Shown here: positions 1 through 5,206 of the stretch, piece after piece
Layout of the letters: each line of letters begins with the position of its first letter
Position numbering within the stretch: position 1 is the first letter of the stretch
NCBI GenBank assembly: GCA_003164075.1
Contig: PLRZ01000655.1
Location: 12,714-18,309 of the forward strand
Direction of reading: 5' to 3'
Source: Bryobacterales bacterium
GTDB taxonomy: Bacteria; Acidobacteriota; Terriglobia; Bryobacterales; Bryobacteraceae
DNA length: 5,596 nucleotides
The notes under the pieces: generated by a model
Database searches by the model: none
What the model was told of the DNA's origin: nothing
Seen by the model: the letters and a program-made list of their open reading frames with translations, nothing else
Program-made: the position numbers and the translations under genes

Positions 1-982
1 TGCCGCCGAAGGTGGAGGCGTGCGCGCCCGGCGGCCAGGTCATCAGATCGGCGCGGGCTACCGTGGCCCCCAGCGGCATTCCGCTGGCGATCCCTTTGGC
101 CACGGCGAGGATGTCCGGCGCCATCTCGAAATGGTCGGAGGCCCACATCTTACCGGTGCGGCCCATGCCCGATTGCACTTCGTCGCAAACCAGAAGAATA
201 CCGTTCTGCCCGGCCACGCGCGCAAGTTCGTCGAAGAATTTCCGGGGCGGCACGATGTAGCCGCCTTCGCCCTGCACCGGTTCCACCACGATGGCGGCGG
301 TTTCCTGGGCAGGGGCGATGGTCTTCAATAGCACGTTCTCAATATGCTTGACGCATTCCACTGCGCAGGTTTCTTCCTGCCGGCCGAACGGGCAGCGGTA
401 GCAATCGGGATAGGGCGCGTGCACCACTCCGGGCAGCAACGGACCGAAGCCCGCCCGCTGTACCGCCTTGCGCGCGGTGAGCGAGAGCGCTCCCAAAGTG
501 CGGCCGTGAAAGCTGCCGAAGAAGGCGACGATCTTGTCGCGTTTGGTGGACCAGCGCGCCAGCTTGATGGCGCCTTCGATGGCCTCGGCGCCGGAATTGC
601 AGAATGAGACGCGGCGCGGCACGTCTCCGGGCGCGATCTGCGCCAGTTTCTCCGCCAGGGTCACCAGTTCGTCGTAATAGAAATCGGTGCCCGACATGTG
701 GATCAGGCGCGCGGCCTGCTTTTGGATGGCCTCGACTACGCGCGGATGGCAGTGCCCCGTGGCCACTACCGCGATTCCGGCGTTGAAATCGAGGAAGCGA
801 TTGCCGTCGACATCCTGCACGATGGCGCCCTCGCCGCTATCGGCTACCAGCGGGTAGCCGCGCGTGTACGACGGCGAAATTACATTCGCGTCGCGCTCCA
901 TGATGGCCAGTGCTCGCGGTCCGGGCACGGGGCCTCTCAAATCGGGAAGATCCTGGCGGACCTGTTCCATGGCCTTGCTCAT
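1..982 (-). CDS. Class III PLP-dependent aminotransferase (4-aminobutyrate / acetylornithine aminotransferase family), C-terminus cut by window edge
   Basis: The reverse strand reads openly from ATG at 982-980 to the window edge, giving 327 residues of a family usually about 440 long. Fold-type I, class III features appear in order: DFNAGIAVVATGHCHP (65-80), the cofactor-phosphate region NSGAEAIEGAIKLAR (129-143), FHGRTLGALSLT (158-169), EPVQGEGGY (234-242), the cofactor-ring Asp in CDEVQSGMGRTG (Asp267), and the Schiff-base Lys in AVAKGIASGMPLG (Lys296). The enzyme should move an amino group between an omega-amino compound or amino acid and a 2-oxoacid in the cytoplasm. The exact substrate (GABA, ornithine, lysine) cannot be read from this fragment, and some relatives are racemases. 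An insert at 194-210 carries four cysteines (CYRC then CAVEC). The start is supported by AGGAG six bases upstream. A terminator-like hairpin separates it from the preceding gene, so it probably has its own promoter. Confidence 0.95.
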   Translation of the reverse strand, partial: MSKAMEQVRQDLPDLRGPVPGPRALAIMERDANVISPSYTRGYPLVADSGEGAIVQDVDGNRFLDFNAGIAVVATGHCHPRVVEAIQKQAARLIHMSGTDFYYDELVTLAEKLAQIAPGDVPRRVSFCNSGAEAIEGAIKLARWSTKRDKIVAFFGSFHGRTLGALSLTARKAVQRAGFGPLLPGVVHAPYPDCYRCPFGRQEETCAVECVKHIENVLLKTIAPAQETAAIVVEPVQGEGGYIVPPRKFFDELARVAGQNGILLVCDEVQSGMGRTGKMWASDHFEMAPDILAVAKGIASGMPLGATVARADLMTWPPGAHASTFGG

Positions 983-988
983 AAGACA

Positions 989-993
989 CTCCT
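989..993 (-). promoter_or_regulatory. Shine-Dalgarno site of the aminotransferase gene
   Basis: On the minus strand AGGAG is followed by six bases and the ATG at 982. It favours this ATG over the next in-frame Met, three codons downstream (968-970). Confidence 0.7.
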
Positions 994-1040
994 ATTTGGT
1001 TGTGAAGCCTACGGGGTAAAGGATTGCGCAGGGCGGGGAA

Positions 1041-1091
1041 CTAGTCGGAGCCGAACAGTCCGGGGCGTTTTGAGGAGGGCGTGCACTCCAT
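1041..1091 (-). CDS. Possible 16-codon leader ORF upstream of the aminotransferase
   Basis: In the 263-bp gap before the aminotransferase, the minus strand carries ATG at 1091-1089, sixteen codons (MECTPSSKRPGLFGSD) and TAG at 1043-1041. It has no Shine-Dalgarno site, but TAGAAT lies at exactly -12 to -7 from its A, as expected if transcription begins on the start codon. The peptide has no obvious run of regulatory codons and no recognisable family. It may be chance; the promoter geometry is the only reason to list it. Confidence 0.2.
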   Translation of the reverse strand: MECTPSSKRPGLFGSD

Positions 1092-1097
1092 GGCTCT

Positions 1098-1103
1098 ATT
1101 CTA
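1098..1103 (-). promoter_or_regulatory. Candidate -10 box (TAGAAT) for the aminotransferase transcript
   Basis: The minus strand reads TTAGAATAGAGCCATGG here. TAGAAT is one mismatch from the housekeeping consensus TATAAT and would place the transcript start near 1091, giving a leader of about 110 bases before the aminotransferase ATG. No good -35 (TTGACA-like) box lies 16-18 bases upstream, so the call is weak. Confidence 0.35.
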
Positions 1104-1179
1104 AGCCCGAAACGTGGAAACGAAGCCAAATTCTTACAAGGACGGACTCGCGAGACGTGGCATTGTCCGCCGCGAAGGC

Positions 1180-1218
1180 GAGAAGAAGAGTGGCCGGCAG
1201 CGCCAGGGCTCCGGCCAC
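1180..1218 (-). terminator. Probable intrinsic terminator after the exported Cys/His protein gene
   Basis: Read on the minus strand, GTGGCCGG (1218-1211) pairs perfectly with CCGGCCAC (1197-1190) around a 13-base loop that can add AGC/GCT pairs. The stem is followed at once by TCTTCTTCT. It sits 27 bases past the stop codon at 1246, in the right direction to end the two-gene exported-protein transcript. The T tract is interrupted by C, so efficiency is uncertain. Confidence 0.5.
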
Positions 1219-1245
1219 GATTTGGCGATGCAGGAACGGGCTGGA

Positions 1246-1785
1246 TTACTTGGTGAGACCCTGCACGTAGATACCGCGATAGGCGCCCACCGAGGCTTCC
1301 GTCCCATTCACTTCCACAATGTGGCCCATGTGCTCGGACGCCGAGGCCTTGGCGTCCACGCCGCCGTCACGCCGCGGATCGTGTTCTTCGGGCATCAGCA
1401 TATAGAGTGAGCCGGTCTGCGTCAGCAACCCGATGGGCTGCCCGTTCATGACGCATTTCTGACCGCAGGCGCGATGTTTTTCGCCGTGCTTGCCGAGTTG
1501 CAGGTAGCAGGAAAAGTCGACAATCTCGCCGACCACGGCGATCGGCCTTCCGGGTTGCGGTTTGCTGTCCACGCCTGCCGCCACGCTGGTGGCGGACCAG
1601 GGCTCGGCCGGCTTGCTGCCAATGGTGGCGGCCGGATGGTCCCACGTGCCCGTGGCCACCGTCATTTCGGGATGAAGAATCGCCGACTTGGCCGGCGTCT
1701 TCTTGGGAGATACCTTATTGTCCTGCGCCGACAGCACCAGCGCAGCTAGAACCGTAACCGATACTGCCAAGACCTTGAGTTTCAC
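1246..1785 (-). CDS. Exported protein with a C-x10-H-x2-C-x3-C motif, function unknown
   Basis: The product has 179 residues. The start is GTG, chosen because GGAGGG precedes it by a few bases. Residues 1-20 form a Sec-type signal peptide: two lysines, a hydrophobic core, and a likely cut after VLSA. Residues 21-80 are Pro/Ala/Ser-rich and probably flexible. The conserved-looking core begins at about 84 (VGEIVDFSCYLQLGKHGEKH) and holds Cys93, His104, Cys107 and Cys111, followed by short beta-like stretches (GLLTQTGSLYML at 119-130; HIVEVNGTEAS at 155-165). The Cys/His spacing suggests a metal site or a disulfide-linked small beta domain in the periplasm, but I cannot name a family with assurance. 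It is not a cytochrome: no CxxCH is present. It lies 49 bp downstream of the exported TPR gene, probably in one operon, and a hairpin terminator follows. Confidence 0.85.
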   Translation of the reverse strand: MKLKVLAVSVTVLAALVLSAQDNKVSPKKTPAKSAILHPEMTVATGTWDHPAATIGSKPAEPWSATSVAAGVDSKPQPGRPIAVVGEIVDFSCYLQLGKHGEKHRACGQKCVMNGQPIGLLTQTGSLYMLMPEEHDPRRDGGVDAKASASEHMGHIVEVNGTEASVGAYRGIYVQGLTK

Positions 1786-1834
1786 GAATACCCTCCGTTC
1801 TCTGCAAGGTTATCACAACCGTCCGCCAAAGGAA

Positions 1835-2701
1835 TCAAGGATGGGTTACAAGTTGTGCCGTTACGCTCATGGCGCGCTCCAGATTCGCCTGCGCGGCGGG
1901 CATGGTGCGGGCCGCGGCCTCCAGGTGCTGGATGCCCTCGGTCAGGGTCCGCCGGTCCAGCGCCAGAAACGAACCCAATAGAAAGTGCGCCGGAGTAGAC
2001 GACGGATCGATTTGCAGAGCCTGCCGCGCCGAGTGAGTGGCTTCGTCATAACGATGCAGCGCGTACTGTGCAAAGGCCATGTCGGCGAGAATCACGGCCG
2101 TGGGTTTGGAAATCTCGCTGGCGCGCGCCAGTTCCCGGAGCGCCTCTTCGAAACGGCGGAGGTAGATGTGTTGTGCCGCCAGGTTGACCCAGGCGTCGGC
2201 GAACTCGGGAGAAAGCCCGACGGCCTGTTCGAGTTGCGCGGCGGCTTTGTCGTGCGCGCCCCGGTCGGAGAGTTTCCGCGCCGCCAGGAATGCCTGGAAC
2301 GCCTTCCTGGCGGGCGGGTGCAGGAGCTCGAACACCGAGACGGCGCCCGCCGGCGGTTGCGGGGTTTTGGGCTGCGGCGCCTGGACCAGAATCGGTTGAG
2401 TCTGGCCGTGCACCGAAACCAGCTCGTCGTGCACCGGTTTGTCGTTACCGTCTAAAACGGTCAGGCTATAATCGCCGTAGGGCACGCGGCGAAATTCGAA
2501 ATTGCCGTCGCTCCCTACGTGTACCGTCGCAAAGGTGCGATGGCTCTTCATGTCGGTCAGGGTCACTTCGGTGCGAACGGCTCCGGACGAGTCCACCTGC
2601 ACCTCGCCTTTTACCGACTCGGCTTCCGGACCTTGTCCCCAGGCGCTGCCGGCAAGGCACAGCACCGCAACCATAGTGAACACAGCATGCTTGTTTTCCA
2701 C
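1835..2701 (-). CDS. Exported protein with carboxypeptidase-regulatory-like domain and TPR repeats
   Basis: The product has 288 residues from a GTG start, supported by GGAGGA five bases upstream. Residues 1-22 are a Sec signal peptide with a likely cut after SAWG. Residues 29-107 resemble the carboxypeptidase-D regulatory-like beta sandwich (VKGEVQVDSSG, then GNFEFRRVPYGDYSLTV), a fold common on exported proteins of Acidobacteriota and Bacteroidota. A Pro/Gln linker (108-119) leads to a helical region (about 130-275) holding TPR-type units: ARKLSDRGAHDKAAAQLEQA (141-160), AWVNLAAQHIYLRRFEEALR (170-189), MAFAQYALHRYDEATHSARQ (208-227), AHFLLGSFLAL (238-248). There is no lipobox and no membrane anchor after the signal, so it is probably a periplasmic scaffold. 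The partner is unknown. It is likely co-transcribed with the Cys/His protein downstream and possibly with the GAF-ANTAR gene upstream. Confidence 0.9.
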   Translation of the reverse strand: MENKHAVFTMVAVLCLAGSAWGQGPEAESVKGEVQVDSSGAVRTEVTLTDMKSHRTFATVHVGSDGNFEFRRVPYGDYSLTVLDGNDKPVHDELVSVHGQTQPILVQAPQPKTPQPPAGAVSVFELLHPPARKAFQAFLAARKLSDRGAHDKAAAQLEQAVGLSPEFADAWVNLAAQHIYLRRFEEALRELARASEISKPTAVILADMAFAQYALHRYDEATHSARQALQIDPSSTPAHFLLGSFLALDRRTLTEGIQHLEAAARTMPAAQANLERAMSVTAQLVTHP

Positions 2702-2732
2702 AAGTCTCCTCCGTGATTGTTTTTATCGAATT

Positions 2733-2752
2733 GAGCGTGCGCAGGGACGCTC
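2733..2752 (-). promoter_or_regulatory. Hairpin in the leader of the TPR gene
   Basis: Minus-strand GAGCGT and ACGCTC pair perfectly across an eight-base loop, about 30 bases before the Shine-Dalgarno site of the TPR gene. No U-run follows, so it is not an intrinsic terminator. Because the gene upstream encodes an ANTAR RNA-binding protein, I compared it with the ANTAR target (two stems with six-base loops, A at loop position 1 and G at 4). It does not match. Confidence 0.3.
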
Positions 2753-2818
2753 CGCGGGCAGGACTAACAGAACAGTGACGTGGTCGGGAGGACGGGTCGA
2801 CTTGGAATGGGGGGATTA

Positions 2819-3568
2819 CTAGATCGTTTTGTTCTGGCGATGCAATTCTTCCGCCAGGATGATGGCCTCTGCCAGTTCCCGCACGGGACGGCGCAATCGC
2901 CGGCTCTGGTTGCGCAAGCGCAGGTAAGCCTCTTCTTCGGTGATGTTGTGGTTCTGCTGCAGGATTCCCTTGGCGCGCTCCATCAGCTTGCGGGTTTCGA
3001 GCTCCCGCTTCATTTCCTGCGTTTCTTCCAGCAGGCGCGCGTTTTCTTCTTCCAGCAACGACTTGGAAATGGTGACGCCGAGCTGTTCTCCGACGAAGAT
3101 CAGGGTGCTGATTTCCTCGCTGCTGTGATCGTGCGCATCGCGGTGATGCACGTTGATGACCCCGATCAGCTCTCCTCCACTGACAATCGGCACCGAGAGG
3201 AAGGCCTGATAGGTGTCCTCGATCAGGGTCTGGAATCGCTTGAATCGGGCGTCGCTGGCGGCGTTCGAGGGCAGCGCGACGACAGACTTGTGCTCCGCCA
3301 CCCATCCGGTGATGCCTTCGCCAATCTTCAAGCGGAGAGTTCCCAGGTCGGCGGCGTGGGGTACCTGCGAAGCGCGGAGGACGATTTCGTCGGAACTGTG
3401 GTCGATCAGGTAGACCAGGCAAGCATCGCAATCCGAGGCCTGCACCGTCAAACCGACTACTTCGCCCAACATTTCGTCCATGGAAAGGTTGGAGCTCACG
3501 ATACTGCTCACGCGGTGGAATAACGAAACCTGGGATTCCGACATTACGCTGAGGGTCCTCGCTGCCAT
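2819..3568 (-). CDS. GAF-ANTAR sensory protein, putative RNA-binding transcription antiterminator
   Basis: The product has 249 residues. Residues 14-167 form a GAF domain (GEGITGWVAEHKSVV at 83-97; SVPIVSGGELIGVINVHHRD at 125-144). Residues 168-192 are a Glu/Leu-rich helical linker (LLEEENARLLEETQEMKREL), likely a coiled coil. Residues 189-243 are an ANTAR domain with RAKGILQQ (198-205), LRLRNQSRRLRRPVRELAEAI (216-236) and three consecutive helices. Known ANTAR proteins bind paired hexaloop RNA stems as dimers and stop terminator formation; here the input would be a ligand or redox cue sensed by the GAF domain instead of phosphorylation. The start is uncertain. ATG at 3568 has no Shine-Dalgarno site, though TAGCGT lies at -12 to -7. 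A second ATG at 3544 (eight residues shorter) has GAGGA about 11 bases upstream. No histidine kinase or receiver domain is nearby. Confidence 0.92.
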   Translation of the reverse strand: MAARTLSVMSESQVSLFHRVSSIVSSNLSMDEMLGEVVGLTVQASDCDACLVYLIDHSSDEIVLRASQVPHAADLGTLRLKIGEGITGWVAEHKSVVALPSNAASDARFKRFQTLIEDTYQAFLSVPIVSGGELIGVINVHHRDAHDHSSEEISTLIFVGEQLGVTISKSLLEEENARLLEETQEMKRELETRKLMERAKGILQQNHNITEEEAYLRLRNQSRRLRRPVRELAEAIILAEELHRQNKTI

Positions 3569-3604
3569 GTATTTACGCTACAAGTACGGGGGCTCCGGCG
3601 TCCA

Positions 3605-3649
3605 ATTGAATTTTTCTATTCGCGCCATCACAACAGGCTGTAATTCAAT
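3605..3649. repeat. 8-bp inverted repeat upstream of the GAF-ANTAR gene
   Basis: ATTGAATT at 3605-3612 and its exact reverse complement AATTCAAT at 3642-3649 are separated by 29 bases in the AT-rich gap between the RHH stop codon and the GAF-ANTAR start. The gap probably holds the GAF-ANTAR promoter, and the repeat could be a regulator site. Its low complexity makes chance plausible. Confidence 0.25.
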
Positions 3650-3651
3650 GT

Positions 3652-3834
3652 TTACAACGTCTTATCGGGTTCCGGCGAGCGCGTACCGGTACCGCCCTTG
3701 CGCTTCTGTACGGCCTGCCGCAGAAGGTACTCGATCTGCCCGTTGACACTGCGCAATTCGTCCTGCGCCCATGCCTCCAACTCGGCCCAGAGCGCGGGAT
3801 CGATGCGCATCAGGAATGACTTACGTTCCGCCAT
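3652..3834 (-). CDS. Arc-type ribbon-helix-helix small DNA-binding protein
   Basis: The product has 60 residues and matches the ribbon-helix-helix layout. A short beta strand [13 protein letters not shown] (3-15) is followed by helix [16 protein letters not shown] (15-29), then the turn and helix [18 protein letters not shown] (30-46), with a disordered Lys/Arg/Pro tail. Such proteins dimerise through the strand, insert it into the DNA major groove, and usually repress their own promoter. The frame is open back to 3963, but the ATG at 3834 is preferred: AGGA lies about six bases upstream, the domain begins right there, and the extra upstream codons run through a palindromic repeat. A perfect palindrome 15 bp upstream is a candidate operator. 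No toxin gene adjoins it, so it is better read as a free-standing regulator than as an antitoxin. The GAF-ANTAR gene follows after 83 bp. Confidence 0.85.
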   Translation of the reverse strand: MAERKSFLMRIDPALWAELEAWAQDELRSVNGQIEYLLRQAVQKRKGGTGTRSPEPDKTL

Positions 3835-3848
3835 CAGGTTTCCTAACA

Positions 3849-3864
3849 GAGGGACCGCTCCCTC
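3849..3864 (-). promoter_or_regulatory. Candidate operator palindrome upstream of the RHH gene
   Basis: GAGGGA and TCCCTC form a perfect 6-bp inverted repeat with a four-base centre. The palindrome ends 15 bases before the RHH start codon, just outside the Shine-Dalgarno site. Ribbon-helix-helix proteins commonly bind such repeats to control their own gene. No direct evidence of binding exists here. Confidence 0.35.
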
Positions 3865-3886
3865 GGCCGTTACTTGAGTTACAAAG

Positions 3887-3957
3887 TGTGGGGCAGGGTT
3901 CACCCTGCGGCGGGCTTCAGCCCGCCATCTTCCGTCTTCACGGCAGCCTGCCCCACA
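3887..3957. repeat. 71-bp multi-hairpin palindromic element with 11-bp terminal inverted repeats (REP/MITE-like)
   Basis: The ends TGTGGGGCAGG (3887-3897) and CCTGCCCCACA (3947-3957) are perfect inverted repeats. Inside are three hairpins: GCAGGGT/ACCCTGC at 3893-3908, GGCGGGCT/AGCCCGCC at 3909-3926, and CCGT/ACGG at 3932-3943. Each has a TTC in its turn (TTCA spans the first two turns; CTTC is the third loop). Folded, the strand could form a cloverleaf-like or long-stem structure. It encodes nothing and has no visible target-site duplication. I recall similar 'GGCGGGCTTCAGCCCGCC' units as dispersed repeats in Acidobacteriota, but I cannot count copies here. It directly abuts the broken permease fragment, which suggests it entered, or marks, a rearrangement point. 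Confidence 0.8.
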
Positions 3958-4401
3958 GGCCATCGCCGCTTTCTGGCGTGGAACGCGCAGCAGTATTTTG
4001 CAGGGAGCGGGAGCCTGGTGTTCGTTTATACCGCGATGCTGCTGGGCGCGGCACTGTTCGTGCTACTGATCGCCTGCGTCAACGTGGCCAACCTGCAATT
4101 CGCGCGCGCCACCGGGCGATGGCGCGAAATCGCGGTGCGCACGGCGCTGGGCGCGCGCCGCAGCCGTTTGGTGCGCCAATTGGTCACCGAGAGCATGGCT
4201 CTGGCGGTGGCCGGCGCGGCTGCCGGGCTCCTGCTGGCCAAGTGGGGGCGGGCCATGCTTCAGGCGCACGTGCCGGCGGAACTGGTGCGGTACGGTCCGG
4301 GGCTCGCGGAGATCGGATTGAATCGCCACGCGCTGGCATTCACGCTGGTGGCGGCGCTCGGGAGCGGCATTCTGGCGGGACTGCTGCCGGCGATCATGTA
4401 G
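3958..4401 (+). pseudogene. Remnant of an ADOP/MacB-type ABC transporter permease (central FtsX domain only)
   Basis: The plus frame encodes about 143 residues from around 3970 that match the central FtsX core of the large (roughly 800-residue) permeases common in Acidobacteriota. The [13 protein letters not shown] stretch leads into a membrane segment ending [20 protein letters not shown], then the cytoplasmic loop REIAVRTALGARRSRLVRQL, a second segment LALAVAGAAAGLLL-like (residues ESMALAVAGAAAGLLLAKWG), and a third, ALAFTLVAALGSGILAGLLP, before TAG at 4399-4401. The N-terminal MacB periplasmic domain and the whole C-terminal half are missing, and neither neighbouring frame continues the homology, so this is truncation at both ends and not a simple frameshift. 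The frame is open upstream to ATG 3874, but that part is the palindromic repeat. No Shine-Dalgarno site precedes that ATG. A functional short protein is unlikely. Confidence 0.8.
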
Positions 4402-4461
4402 GATATGCTTTTGCTTGTCCCGTCGCCTGCGGCGCATACCCCAGCGAAACAGTCGGCGGAG

Positions 4462-4499
4462 AGCCGTCAGCTATCGGCGCTTGGCTGTTGGCTTTTGGC
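4462..4499. repeat. Degenerate 7-bp tandem repeat
   Basis: Five consecutive heptamers, CGTCAGC TATCGGC and then GCTTGGC, TGTTGGC and TTTTGGC, share the pattern nnTTGGC with increasing divergence to the left, and a partial unit AGC sits at 4462-4464. It lies in the 137-bp non-coding stretch between the permease remnant and the nucleotidyltransferase stop codon. No coding role is apparent, and nothing else in that stretch is recognisable. Confidence 0.45.
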
Positions 4500-4538
4500 T
4501 TAGCGGGGGCTGCAAAGACTCTCATTTGTGACTCGCGT

Positions 4539-5018
4539 CTAGGATCGGCCCTCTTCTTGAATGGCCTCCAGTTCCGCCAGTACTTCAAGGTCACGAGGAC
4601 GGCCCGCCGCGCGTTTCGCCTGGATCAACTGCGCCAGACTCAGGCACCGGCACCGCATCCCAAACACTGAGAGCTTGATCGCTCCGGGCAGCAGATCCTC
4701 GTAGATCCCGCCGCGGGGGATTTCGCCCAACAGATCGATATCTCCAAGAGAGCTGATCAGCGTAAAATTCAATCCGCGCAGCAGCGTTGTCTTATCCCAG
4801 TGGAACGGTAGTCCGGGCGGAGCGCCTCTCAAGTAAGGCTGATGTTCCACCAGGGCGGCCACTAACCTGTCCAGGTTCGCTGGGGTTCGCCGGTAGACGA
4901 TATGGAGGTCACTGGTGAGCCGCACCGAACCATGGGCAATTGCTGCAGCGCCACCAACTACAATGAAGGCAACATCGTGACGCACGAGCGCGCCAAGCAT
5001 AGCGGCGAAATCCGTCAT
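4539..5018 (-). CDS. Minimal-type nucleotidyltransferase-fold protein with altered metal-binding motif
   Basis: The product has 159 residues. The N-terminus shows the pol-beta-like nucleotidyltransferase signature: FIVVGGAAAIAHGSVRLTSD (18-37), followed by LHIVYRRTP, and a later acidic strand GDIDLLGEI (92-100), where Asp93 or Asp95 can supply the third carboxylate. The C-terminal part, CLSLAQLIQAKRAAGRPRDL (125-144), is the typical Lys/Arg helix and loop of this family. Family members usually read D-x-D on the first acidic strand; here it is Asp37-Leu-His39, which a single base change (GAT to CAT) would explain. The protein may bind nucleotide without transferring it, or act with different metal needs. 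Its ATG overlaps the stop codon of the small upstream gene (ATGA), so translation is probably coupled. Relatives occur in toxin-antitoxin-like pairs and in stand-alone AMP/UMP transferases; the role here is not shown. Confidence 0.85.
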   Translation of the reverse strand: MTDFAAMLGALVRHDVAFIVVGGAAAIAHGSVRLTSDLHIVYRRTPANLDRLVAALVEHQPYLRGAPPGLPFHWDKTTLLRGLNFTLISSLGDIDLLGEIPRGGIYEDLLPGAIKLSVFGMRCRCLSLAQLIQAKRAAGRPRDLEVLAELEAIQEEGRS

Positions 5019-5200
5019 GACCCGGGATGGCGCGCTTGCCGGCCTGCGCGGCGCAATTCGTCCGCGAAACGAGCTAACTCCTGCGCCTTGCGGAACCGCT
5101 CTTCCACCGACAGTTTCAAATTCTCGCGAATCAGCGTGCGATCGAGATCCTTCTTGTACGCCTCGACCACCGGATCTTCTTCGCGCTCACCGGATGCCAT
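5015..5200 (-). CDS. Small charged helical protein coupled to the nucleotidyltransferase
   Basis: From ATG at 5200 the product has 61 residues. From the GTG at 5206 it would have 63; an in-frame TAG two codons before the GTG excludes longer forms. It is rich in Glu, Arg and Lys and looks almost wholly helical: VVEAYKKDLDRTLIRENLKL, then SVEERFRKAQELARFADELR, then a basic tail RRAGRQARHPGS. It has no signal peptide or membrane segment. Its TGA overlaps the ATG of the nucleotidyltransferase by four bases, which implies a shared transcript and probably a direct partner. I recall similar small proteins beside such nucleotidyltransferases in other genomes, but not an established function; an antitoxin-like or adaptor role is inference. 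There is no good Shine-Dalgarno site. TAGAAT lies exactly at -12 to -7 from the ATG, favouring that start on a leaderless message. Confidence 0.75.
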   Translation of the reverse strand: MASGEREEDPVVEAYKKDLDRTLIRENLKLSVEERFRKAQELARFADELRRAGRQARHPGS

Positions 5201-5206
5201 GTCCAC

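Noticed and set aside
1101..1245. Hydrophobic frame continuing past the TAA of the Cys/His protein on the minus strand (a membrane-like stretch reading IVAGALALPATLLLAFAA)
   Set aside because: It has no start with a Shine-Dalgarno site, and the hydrophobic stretch is produced by the terminator hairpin and its pyrimidine tract, so it is better explained as non-coding.
2702..2818. Two-hexaloop ANTAR target RNA before the TPR gene
   Set aside because: I searched by eye for paired stems with AnnGnn loops and found none; only a single stem with an eight-base loop is present.
2466..3431. Minus-strand open frame of 321 codons across the GAF-ANTAR and TPR genes
   Set aside because: It is a shifted frame with extreme Arg/Pro content that overlaps two well-supported genes.
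3835..3963. N-terminal extension of the ribbon-helix-helix protein to 103 residues
   Set aside because: The extra codons translate the palindromic element and a Cys/Arg-rich stretch; the ATG at 3834 has the ribosome site and matches the domain start.
3771..4670. Long plus-strand open frame of 299 codons overlapping the permease remnant
   Set aside because: It is Arg/Gly/Ala-rich out-of-frame translation of the permease core and antisense of the nucleotidyltransferase end, with no domain resemblance.
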